A DNA stretch of 64,000 nucleotides from Verrucomicrobiota bacterium. Lineage in GTDB: Bacteria; Verrucomicrobiota; Verrucomicrobiia; Chthoniobacterales; Terrimicrobiaceae. The position numbers and the translations under genes are program-made. The DNA lies in contig JAPLTG010000015.1 of the NCBI GenBank assembly GCA_026398255.1, forward strand, positions 1 to 64,000, read 5' to 3'. The notes beneath the pieces were generated by a model that worked only from the letters and a program-made list of their open reading frames with translations, made no database searches and had not been told where the DNA came from. This document shows positions 44,648 through 52,884 of the stretch, one piece after another. The stretch's first letter is position 1; each line of letters begins with the position of its first letter.

Positions 44648-46720
44648 ATGAAAACATTTTTACCACTCTTGGGATATTTAGCTCTGGGCATGAGCTTTTT
44701 ACCTGTTGCGCTCGCATCAAAATCCAAGGCGCCTGTCACATTCGACTACCCGGATCAGCGCCTTCCCGGCATCGCGAAAGCGACCGTTAAAGGAAATACC
44801 CGCACGCTGCAAAATGACCTCGTGTCGTTCCAGTTTGATGTCACCGAGGGGCGAGTAACGAATGCGCGCTTCGACATCCCCGGCGAAGCGGGGGCCAGCG
44901 TGCTCGTCGACGAACCGTTTTCCTTGATTGTGGACGGCAAGCCGGTCAATGCGTCGGCTTTGAAACTAGATGCGCAAATCCCGGAAGAGACGACTCCCGC
45001 AGACACGACCTCGCCCCGACTGGGTGATCATGATGTGGCCAAGTCGTTTGCCCTGACCTATACCGCGCCGGACGATTCGTATCGCGTGGTCTGGAAGCCC
45101 ATTCTCCGGGATGGTTCAAACTACATTCTGTTCGATGTCACGATCACTCCGTTGCGCGGGGATTTAAACTTGAACCGCTTGGTCATGCTGGATGTGACCG
45201 CCAAGAACCTGAAGCAACTCGGCACTCCGGCCGGGAGTCCGGTGGCGAACGAGCGCTTTTTCTTCGGATTTCACCATCCGACAGCCCGGCCACTCATCTC
45301 TGGGGAAAAACTGACCTTTTACTGGGACCGAGCCAATATGGCGGTCAAGCAAGGCGAGACGGTGCACCAACGCGCCGCCATCGGCATTTATCCGCAAGAC
45401 CAGCGCCGCCGAGCCTTCAACTACTATCTGGAGCGCGAGCGCTCGCATTCCTATCATCAAGTCCTGCACTACAATGCGTGGTATGACATCCTGCATACCG
45501 CACGCACGAAGAAAGCGGATGAGGCCGAGGCCATTGAGCGAATCAAGACCTTCCACAACGAATTGAGTGTCAAGCGCGGCGTGCCCGTAGAGTTGTTTAT
45601 GTTCGACGATCCGTGGGACAATGTATCCGGCACGGCCACAGATGTCTGGCAGTTCGACCCCAAGCGCAATCCCAACGAGTGGAAAGTGATGAAAGAAGTC
45701 GCCGAAAAGCATGGCGGCTCGCTGGGGGTCTGGATGTCACCCCAAGGCGGTTGGGGCGGACGGCAGGTCCGTTTTGCAACGGCCAAGCAAAATAACCTGC
45801 CTTATGTGGTTAAGGACTTGGCCTTCAGCTTGTCCGACCCGCCTTATCTCGCGCGGTTCCGGGATGTGTGCTTCGACTTCCTTCGCAATCAAGGCGTCTC
45901 AATGTTCAAATTCGACGGTTTCAACGAGAAACCTGAAAATGAATCTGAACGCGAGGCGCTGGTGAAATTGATCGAGGACATGCGCAAGGAGAAGCCGGAT
46001 GTCTTCATCAACACGACCTGCGGCTCCTGGCCCAGCCCGTTTTTCCTCATGAACTCCGACTCGATCTGTCGGGGTGGCGGCGACATCGAACTGAAAGGCG
46101 CGGGCCCCGTGCGTGAACAAGCGATCAATTACCGCGACTGGATCACCTACACGGGGGTCGTTTTAAAAAGCCCGCTTTTCCCGGTCTCATCGGTGATGCT
46201 CCATGGTATCGTGCTTGCGCCCTATGTGCATCACCAGGGATTTGATACCGCAACCATCCAAGAGTGGAAAAATGAAGTGCGATCTTACTTTGGCCTCGGG
46301 GTGAACCTGCAGGAACTCTACATCGGCCCGACGAATCCGGACACTGGCAAACCACTCATGACCGATGAGCTTTGGGACATCGTAGCCGAAGGCGCCAAGT
46401 GGGCGCGCGCGAACGAAGATGTCTTGGTCGATGCCCATTGGGTGGGCGGTGACCCCGGCAAGGGACAAGTCTACGGCGTGGCGGCGTGGAATCCTAAAAA
46501 AGCCACCCTCATGCTGCGCAATCCCTCCGACAAACCCCAGTCGATCAATATCGAACCGATCACGGCTTTTGAAGTGCCTCAACATCAAAAAACCGAGTCC
46601 TTCACCATGAAAAGCCCATGGGCGGATGAGGCGGATCAACCCGCCGTGACGCTCACGGCAGGAAAAGCCCACACTTTCCAACTCGAGCCATTCCAAGTCA
46701 TCGTTTTAGAACGTAAATGA
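44648..46720 (+). CDS. Clan GH-D-like alpha-galactosidase (GH36/GH27-type), copy 2
   Basis: 690 residues, exactly the length of copy 1 and by eye about nine-tenths identical, with the same barrel motifs ([32 protein letters not shown]). Candidate catalytic Asp residues are kept. One notable change near the acid/base region is NSDSICRGGGD where copy 1 has [11 protein letters not shown], and [13 protein letters not shown] replaces [13 protein letters not shown]. Both changes fall in loops likely to line the active site, so the copies may differ in specificity. As in copy 1, the stop overlaps the start of an SGNH-GH95 gene (ATGA). Confidence 0.75.
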   Translation: MKTFLPLLGYLALGMSFLPVALASKSKAPVTFDYPDQRLPGIAKATVKGNTRTLQNDLVSFQFDVTEGRVTNARFDIPGEAGASVLVDEPFSLIVDGKPVNASALKLDAQIPEETTPADTTSPRLGDHDVAKSFALTYTAPDDSYRVVWKPILRDGSNYILFDVTITPLRGDLNLNRLVMLDVTAKNLKQLGTPAGSPVANERFFFGFHHPTARPLISGEKLTFYWDRANMAVKQGETVHQRAAIGIYPQDQRRRAFNYYLERERSHSYHQVLHYNAWYDILHTARTKKADEAEAIERIKTFHNELSVKRGVPVELFMFDDPWDNVSGTATDVWQFDPKRNPNEWKVMKEVAEKHGGSLGVWMSPQGGWGGRQVRFATAKQNNLPYVVKDLAFSLSDPPYLARFRDVCFDFLRNQGVSMFKFDGFNEKPENESEREALVKLIEDMRKEKPDVFINTTCGSWPSPFFLMNSDSICRGGGDIELKGAGPVREQAINYRDWITYTGVVLKSPLFPVSSVMLHGIVLAPYVHHQGFDTATIQEWKNEVRSYFGLGVNLQELYIGPTNPDTGKPLMTDELWDIVAEGAKWARANEDVLVDAHWVGGDPGKGQVYGVAAWNPKKATLMLRNPSDKPQSINIEPITAFEVPQHQKTESFTMKSPWADEADQPAVTLTAGKAHTFQLEPFQVIVLERK

Positions 46721-49686
46721 AAACCACCATCATAGCACTCGCGCTTTTTTGCGCCTCCTCAGCCGTAGCCCAGCCCATCAAGGTCGCCTGCGTCGGAGAT
46801 AGCATCACCTTAGGAGTCGGAATTCCTAGTCCGGAAACAAACAGCTACCCCGCCCAACTTCAAAAAATGCTGGGTGAGGAATTTGAGGTGAAGAACTTCG
46901 GAGCCAAGGATGCGACCCTCATTCCGGATTCCCCAGCAGCCTACTTCAAAAGTCCAGAGTTCCAACAGGCCAAGCAATTTCTGCCCGATGTGGTGATCAT
47001 TAATCTGGGCACCTATGACGCCAACCCCGGGTTTCAACAATGGAAATTCAGTAGAACCTACCATGATATGATCCAGCAGTTTCGTAGCCTGCCAAGCAAA
47101 CCGGTGATCTGGATCGTCAAACCCGTAACCACTTTTATCACCGAGGAGAAGGGCATCAACGGCTTAATAATTGAAGAGGAGATTCTTCTCCGTATCGACG
47201 GGATTGGAATCAAAGCCGGGGCTCCCGTGATAGACCTCCATGCTCCTTTCCTCGATCGTGCCGAGCTTTTCCCCGATAAAATTCTCCCGAACGCAGAGGG
47301 CGCCCGGGAGATCGCGAAGATCATCGCGCCATGGCTTCAGAAATACCGTGACCAAGCACCGCCCCCGCCTTCTCGTGTGAGTTATCCGCCGGCTGATAAC
47401 GAGGTGATCTGGGATGATGCTTGCGCCTCACACTGGGAAGATGCTTATCCGATTGGTAATGGACGGTTGGGAGCGATGAACTTTGCCACCTTCCCCAAGG
47501 AGCGCATCCTGCTCAATGAGGAGACCATTTGGGCAAACACGGGCAAAATGCATGAGGAGGAAAACGCGTTTCCGCTCTTCGAGAAAATCCGTGAACTCGA
47601 GGCAGCGGGTGACTACAAGGGCGCGGACGACTATTTTATGGAGCATATTTCCCGCAAGGGCAGCTCCTCTAAAAACCCCCAACTTTATCAACTCGCGGGC
47701 TGGCTAAATCTCCATTATCAGAATACCGCTAAAATCGTTTCGACCCATCGTGCCCTTGATCTGCGCACGGGTATCGCAACCTCGACTTATACGCTGAGCG
47801 ATAATTCGACAATCTCACAGGAGATGTTTGTGTCGGCCCCTGATGATGTCATCGTCGTCTCCATTCGATCTGATAAACCCTTTGATATCATGGCCACCAT
47901 GGACGGCGCTCAAATCGAGGGCGGCGATCTGGTTTTGACCGGGAAGGCGGACGGTGCCCTCGGAACGAAATTTCAAAATCGTCTTCGCGCGTCCCTCGCC
48001 CCGTCAGGCCCATCGAAAAATCCCGGCGCTCTTGAGTTCAAGCAAATGAGCGAGATCACATTCCAACTCGCCATTGCGACCGATTTTAATCGCCAAGACT
48101 CCGCCCAACCCCTCGCCGAGGGCTGGCAGGCCAAGACAACCAGCACACTCGAAAAGCTCAAGACCAAGCCGCTCAGCCAGATCATGGCGGACGCCATTGC
48201 CGATCATCAGAAATACTACAACCGCGTCCATTTTGACTTGGGGAAGACGAGCGACGAACTCCTCGCAAAACCAACCAAAGACCGCCTCAAGCGCCTGCAA
48301 GAGGGCAGCCATGACGACCCCGATCTCATGGAAACCTACTACCAATTCGGCCGCTACCTCCTGATCGCCTCTTCTCGTCCGGGCTGCCTCCCGGCGAACC
48401 TGCAGGGTATTTGGAATGCTCATAGACAGCCGCCATGGTCCTCGGACTATCACCTCAATATCAACATCCAGATGAATTACTGGCTGGCAGAGACCTGCAA
48501 CCTCGCCGAGCTTCATCAGCCCTTCTTCGACCTCATGCGCATGTATCAACCGAGCGGGAAAGATCTCGCCCGTCGTATGGGAATGAAAGGCTGGGCCATG
48601 GGGCACTCGACCGATGTGTGGGGCAGTGCCCGCTCGATGGGAATTCAACCGATGTGGGCAGCCACCTATCTGGGCGGGCAGTGGATGGCCTTTCACATCC
48701 TCGAGCATTATCGTTTCAATCGTGATCCGAAAATTCTCTCGGATAACTGGGACATCCTCACTGCCTCCACCGAGTTCTGTGAATCTTATCTGATTCCCGG
48801 TCCGGACGGCACCCTCATGGCCCGTCCCGCATCTTCACCCGAAAACGAGTTTTTCTACATCGATAAAAACGGAGTCAAACAGAAAGCCGCCCTCAGCGCA
48901 GGAACGACGGTCGAGCAGTTCCTGATTCTTCAAGTCTTCAACGACTACCTTGAAGCCGCCGAGGTCCTCGGAAAAATGGACGATCCCCTCGTGAAACGCG
49001 TCCAAGAACTTCTACCAAAAATCTACCGCCCGAAAGTGGCCGCCGACGGACGCCTTATGGAGTGGCGCTTGCCCTTCGAAGAAACCAGTCCCGGCCACCG
49101 TCACATATCGCATGTCATCGGAGCCTATCCGGGCAATGTCATCGATCTCGACGACGACCCCGTTATGCGCTCTGCCGTGATTAAATCCATCGAGGGCCGC
49201 ATGGCCAGAGGCGGAGCTGGCACAGGATGGAGCCGCGCTTGGACGATCGGCATGTATGCTCGCTTCTCCGATGGGGAAAGTGCTTATGAAAACTTCCACG
49301 CGATCCTCGCCAAATCGACCCTCGATAATTTATGGGACACCTGCGATCCTTTTCAGATCGACGGCAATTTCGGCGCGACCGCCGCCCTCGCGGAAATGCT
49401 CCTCCACAGCCACAATGGCGAAATCAAACTCCTCCCCGCCGTCCCTTCCAGATGGAAAAATATTTCGGTCAAAGGCCTCCGCGCTCGTGGCGATTGCACG
49501 GTCGATATCACTCGCGTCGACGGCGAACTCGCCACGGCAACGATCCACGCCGGAAAACAAAGCTCGGGCGAAATCCGAGTCGTGTATCAGAACAAATCCA
49601 AATTGCTCCAGATCACGCCAGGCAAGTCGGCAACCCTCACACCAAAAGATTGGGACGCTGAGAACAGCAAGGTTGAGATTCGGTAG
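46717..49686 (+). CDS. SGNH-like/GH95 fusion: alpha-L-fucosidase or L-galactosidase, copy 2
   Basis: 989 residues with the same plan as 41048: leader, SGNH fold and GH95. GH95 motifs are intact ([52 protein letters not shown] with Asp at about 882). The SGNH half shows the same losses as copy 1: Ser29 in GDSITLG remains, but block II reads FGAKDAT, block III GTYDAN has Tyr for Asn, and DKILPN has Leu190 in place of His. Conservation of the loss in both copies implies it predates the duplication. The N-terminal half is more diverged between copies than the GH95 half (the [20 protein letters not shown] region is identical). Confidence 0.85.
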   Translation: MKTTIIALALFCASSAVAQPIKVACVGDSITLGVGIPSPETNSYPAQLQKMLGEEFEVKNFGAKDATLIPDSPAAYFKSPEFQQAKQFLPDVVIINLGTYDANPGFQQWKFSRTYHDMIQQFRSLPSKPVIWIVKPVTTFITEEKGINGLIIEEEILLRIDGIGIKAGAPVIDLHAPFLDRAELFPDKILPNAEGAREIAKIIAPWLQKYRDQAPPPPSRVSYPPADNEVIWDDACASHWEDAYPIGNGRLGAMNFATFPKERILLNEETIWANTGKMHEEENAFPLFEKIRELEAAGDYKGADDYFMEHISRKGSSSKNPQLYQLAGWLNLHYQNTAKIVSTHRALDLRTGIATSTYTLSDNSTISQEMFVSAPDDVIVVSIRSDKPFDIMATMDGAQIEGGDLVLTGKADGALGTKFQNRLRASLAPSGPSKNPGALEFKQMSEITFQLAIATDFNRQDSAQPLAEGWQAKTTSTLEKLKTKPLSQIMADAIADHQKYYNRVHFDLGKTSDELLAKPTKDRLKRLQEGSHDDPDLMETYYQFGRYLLIASSRPGCLPANLQGIWNAHRQPPWSSDYHLNINIQMNYWLAETCNLAELHQPFFDLMRMYQPSGKDLARRMGMKGWAMGHSTDVWGSARSMGIQPMWAATYLGGQWMAFHILEHYRFNRDPKILSDNWDILTASTEFCESYLIPGPDGTLMARPASSPENEFFYIDKNGVKQKAALSAGTTVEQFLILQVFNDYLEAAEVLGKMDDPLVKRVQELLPKIYRPKVAADGRLMEWRLPFEETSPGHRHISHVIGAYPGNVIDLDDDPVMRSAVIKSIEGRMARGGAGTGWSRAWTIGMYARFSDGESAYENFHAILAKSTLDNLWDTCDPFQIDGNFGATAALAEMLLHSHNGEIKLLPAVPSRWKNISVKGLRARGDCTVDITRVDGELATATIHAGKQSSGEIRVVYQNKSKLLQITPGKSATLTPKDWDAENSKVEIR

Positions 49687-49698
49687 TCGCTTTGAAAA

Positions 49699-49720
49699 TT
49701 GGCCATCTGGCCAGGATGCA
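49699..49720 (+). promoter_or_regulatory. Candidate operator, motif copy D
   Basis: TGGCCA-TC-TGGCCA followed by GGATGCA: the same inverted repeat and downstream GGNTG as copies B and C. It lies 13 bp after the GH95 stop and about 100 bp before the EF-hand gene, the only sizeable gap in this area, so it may mark the promoter of the EF-hand/GH78 pair. Confidence 0.45.
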
Positions 49721-49822
49721 AAGCACTCCCCCAAGCTTTAAAATTTCTGGCTTGCTGAATTTTTTGCTATTCCCATCTCTCGATCTCCTCCCCCGCCCCG
49801 CGCGGCTCGCCGATGTGGCTGC

Positions 49823-50377
49823 ATGAAAATTCAACCCACCAACCCGAACATGAAACCCGCCCCACAAAACAAACCCACCCGTCAAACCAACTTGGCTGTC
49901 TCTGGTTCCATCAGCACCGGGCTTTTGATCGCCATGGCTGTCGTGGCCGCCCTGCTGTTCCTCGGCGCTTATTTTCTCTTTTCAAAAAACGCCCCTACCG
50001 CAGCAAAACCCGAACCGAAGCCAAATGATGCCGCTGTCCCTGCGGAAAAGCCGCCTGCACCGCCTGCACAAAAAAGGACTCCGCCGCCAAACACCCCGGC
50101 TCAAAAAATACAGATATTCAATGAAGTCGATCTGGATGGAGATGGCGTCATGACTCGCGAGGAGTATGAAGCGGCCCACTGGAAGAATTTCGAGCGCTGC
50201 GACAAAAACAAGGATGGCTTGCTCGAACGCTCCGAGTTCCCTTGGGGCGCCATCCTCGCACACGACAAAAACAAGGACACCAAGCTCGATCGCGAGGAAT
50301 ACAATCTCCGCTATTTCGAGGGTTTCAGGGATACGGACAAAAACAAAGACGGCGTGATTTTCGTGGAAGAGACATAA
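49823..50377 (+). CDS. Membrane-anchored four-EF-hand protein
   Basis: 184 residues (ATG 49823; ATG 49850 also possible). A short polar N-terminus is followed by one transmembrane helix (STGLLIAMAVVAALLFLGAY), a Pro/Ala/Lys-rich linker and four consecutive calcium loops: DLDGDGVMTREE, DKNKDGLLERSE, DKNKDTKLDREE and DKNKDGVIFVEE. Positions 1, 3, 5 and 12 of each loop carry ligands, so calcium binding is plausible. The loops would lie outside the cytoplasmic membrane. No enzymatic domain is visible; it may be a calcium-responsive anchor or protein-binding adaptor. Its stop overlaps the start of a GH78-like gene (TAATG). A truncated paralog also touches a GH78 gene at 2741, so the pairing of EF-hand and GH78 recurs. 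Confidence 0.8.
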   Translation: MKIQPTNPNMKPAPQNKPTRQTNLAVSGSISTGLLIAMAVVAALLFLGAYFLFSKNAPTAAKPEPKPNDAAVPAEKPPAPPAQKRTPPPNTPAQKIQIFNEVDLDGDGVMTREEYEAAHWKNFERCDKNKDGLLERSEFPWGAILAHDKNKDTKLDREEYNLRYFEGFRDTDKNKDGVIFVEET

Positions 50378-52884
50378 TGCGAAGGGAATCATCCGACCCA
50401 TCGAGCAACCCATCGCTCCCGCCGCAGCCTGACTTGATCAGGTTTCCTGGCACTGCGGCCGACGCCGTCGGCACGAGGTTGCAAGCCTCGATGATCTGGG
50501 CTGGACCGGAAACGGATGACGAGCCGGTGGCGGTCACATTTCGAAAAACTTTCCCGCTCGAGAAGGTGCCGGATCGCGCCTCGCTGTCGATTTTCGCCGA
50601 TGCCCGCTACATCCTTTGGGTGAACGGACGCTATGTCGATCGCGGCCCAGGCCGCTTCCAGCCTAACGGGCCGGAATACGATGTCTTGGAAATCGCGCCA
50701 CACTTGCGCGAGGGCGCAAACGCTCTGGCCGTTTTGGTTTTGGGTAATCTCTCCACCGGAAAAATCATGCGCCACGCCCCGGGGCTCGCGGCGGTGCTCG
50801 CTTGCGACGCCGACGAAGTTCTGAAAACCGACGCCTCCTGGAAATACACGCGAAAAAATCCTTGGCAAAAAGTGGAGTCCACCTGGGCAGAGGTCCTCGA
50901 CTCCCGCGTCGATGCCCGCATCGTCGATGGAGACTGGACCTCCGCAAACTACGACGACCGTGAATGGGAATCGGCCACCAGCATTGATGGCCAAGCCTGG
51001 GGACCGCTCACCGCACGACGCATTCCGCTCCTCCGAGAAACCCCGGTGCCGATCCAATCCAGCACCGACCTGCCCGCAACTCTCACGGCCGGCCAGAGCG
51101 TGCGCTTTCAGGCAGGCCGAATTGTGCAGGCGTATCCCGTTATTTCCTTCACGGCGGAGGCCGGCACGGAGCTGGAGATCGCTCCCTACAACTCCACCTA
51201 CATCGCGAGAGAGGGGCGGCAGTCCTATTTCCCGATCGACTCCAAAGGCGTCACCGAATTCGAGATCACCGTCAGGCACGGCCGCGCGGTCATCGACGAG
51301 GTGAAGTTGATCGAGCGCGTGTATCCCTTTTCCCAGATTGGGAAATTTCATTGCGACGATGCGTTTTTGAACCGACTTTGGGTCATGTGCGCTCGTTCCT
51401 GTGAGATTTTGAGTGAGGAGGCGTATGTGGATTGCGCCGATCGCGAGCGGGTCGAGTGGATGGATACGACTCCGCCACTTTTCGACATCACCCAGACGGC
51501 GATGGCGGGGCCTCCCGGACCTGATGGGAAGCCGGTTTTCAGCGATCCCCGCTTGCTCGGGGCACTGCTCCGCCGCACGGCACTGACGCTCCAACCGGAG
51601 GGCTGGGTCAAAGCCCACACTTGCTCGGACCGCTACGATCTCCACGCGAAAATGGAGGACCGCTGCTGCGCTTGGGTGGAGGGTCTTCGGCTATACTACG
51701 AAGCCACCGGCGATGCGGCGCTCCTCAAAGAACTGTGGCCCGCCGTCATTGCGCAGATGGATTTTTTCCTAAATCTCCGAGGCGACCGGGGGCTCATTTC
51801 CTGCCGCGATTGGGTGGTCTGGGACAATCCCCTCAGCTACGCCACCGGCCAAACGACCACGATCAACGCCTTCGTCCAACGAGCCCTTGCGGACAGCGCC
51901 TTTCTCGCCGCCGCCATCGGGGAAAACACCGACGCCACCCGCTTCGCCAAGGAAGCAGAGGATTTGGCGGCGATCATCAACCGCATTTTGTGGGATGAGA
52001 CATCGGGCTCGTATTTTTCTGGCGTTGGAAATTTGGAAATCCTCCCGAGCGACCGGATGTTCCGTCAATCGATCGACCTTGCGAAGCAGGGCGACTTCTA
52101 CAAACCAACCCTGCATTCGAATATTTTTGCGTTGGACCGGGGCCTCGTGCCACCCGAGCGCCGCGAGCGGGTGATCGACGCCATTCTCAGGCTCCTTCCG
52201 GAGAAAATCACCGGCTCGATCATGGTTTACTACTATGTGATCAAGCAGCTCTACGCCCTCGACCGCCCAGATCTCGACGAACGGGTGCTGGCGATGTTCC
52301 GCCAAGGCTGGCAGGCCATGGCCGCCCATCCCTGGCAATGCTCGTGGGAGTTTTCGGAAGTGGAGGACGGGCATTCGAAGGCCCATAGCTACGGCATGTT
52401 CCCTGGCTGTTTTTTGAGTTCCCATGTCCTCGGCGTTCGCCGCGTGGGGCCAGCAACGGACAGGCAAATCCTCATCGAACCTCACCTCGGCGACCTCCAC
52501 GAAGCCGAAGGCGTGGTGGTCACGGAATTCGGTCCGGTGCCGATCTCCTGGCACCAAGCGGAGGGCGAACTCCATTTCCAAGGCACCATCCCCTCCGATA
52601 CGGCCGCCAGGCTTTCCCTGCCCGCCGCACCCGGTCAGGAAGAAATCCTCCTCAACGGAAAGCGACTCCGGGGCACGCTTGCAGGAACGCGACTGCTGCT
52701 CGATCTGGCGCCCGGAGATTTCGCAGGAACCCTCACCTGTGCCCAAACCCCGAGCGTCAACTTGATCCACAGCAAGAGTCCTGAGAATCACTCGCCGCTG
52801 AAAACCTTGAGCAAGGGCGCGCAGAGGGCACAACTGCGCAACGAATCCACCGAATGCCACGCTTACTCGAAGGCGTTAAACTAA
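50377..52884 (+). CDS. GH78-like alpha-L-rhamnosidase, no signal peptide
   Basis: 835 residues. The start is set at 50377, where ATG overlaps the EF-hand stop (TAATG). N-terminal sugar-binding domain (SLSIFADARYILWVNGRYVD, REGANALAVLVLG), a central beta domain, then the (alpha/alpha)6 domain with VDCADRERVEWMDTTP; the acidic residues corresponding to other GH78 enzymes are kept although the CPQR signature is altered. HPWQCSWEFSE and LGVRRVGPATDRQILIEPHL match the usual C-terminal GH78 segments. No hydrophobic leader is present, so the enzyme may act in the cytoplasm on imported oligosaccharides, unlike the two other GH78 proteins here. The last 40 residues are polar and poorly conserved-looking. 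Confidence 0.8.
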   Translation: MRRESSDPSSNPSLPPQPDLIRFPGTAADAVGTRLQASMIWAGPETDDEPVAVTFRKTFPLEKVPDRASLSIFADARYILWVNGRYVDRGPGRFQPNGPEYDVLEIAPHLREGANALAVLVLGNLSTGKIMRHAPGLAAVLACDADEVLKTDASWKYTRKNPWQKVESTWAEVLDSRVDARIVDGDWTSANYDDREWESATSIDGQAWGPLTARRIPLLRETPVPIQSSTDLPATLTAGQSVRFQAGRIVQAYPVISFTAEAGTELEIAPYNSTYIAREGRQSYFPIDSKGVTEFEITVRHGRAVIDEVKLIERVYPFSQIGKFHCDDAFLNRLWVMCARSCEILSEEAYVDCADRERVEWMDTTPPLFDITQTAMAGPPGPDGKPVFSDPRLLGALLRRTALTLQPEGWVKAHTCSDRYDLHAKMEDRCCAWVEGLRLYYEATGDAALLKELWPAVIAQMDFFLNLRGDRGLISCRDWVVWDNPLSYATGQTTTINAFVQRALADSAFLAAAIGENTDATRFAKEAEDLAAIINRILWDETSGSYFSGVGNLEILPSDRMFRQSIDLAKQGDFYKPTLHSNIFALDRGLVPPERRERVIDAILRLLPEKITGSIMVYYYVIKQLYALDRPDLDERVLAMFRQGWQAMAAHPWQCSWEFSEVEDGHSKAHSYGMFPGCFLSSHVLGVRRVGPATDRQILIEPHLGDLHEAEGVVVTEFGPVPISWHQAEGELHFQGTIPSDTAARLSLPAAPGQEEILLNGKRLRGTLAGTRLLLDLAPGDFAGTLTCAQTPSVNLIHSKSPENHSPLKTLSKGAQRAQLRNESTECHAYSKALN

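Noticed and set aside
38979-46720. Enterotoxin annotation often given to such proteins
   Set aside because: The sequence shows a TIM barrel with GH36/GH27-type Asp motifs and no toxin feature.
50242-50376. Longer N-terminus for the GH78-like gene starting at 50242
   Set aside because: It would overlap the EF-hand gene by 135 bp in another frame; ATG 50377 overlapping the stop gives normal coupling.
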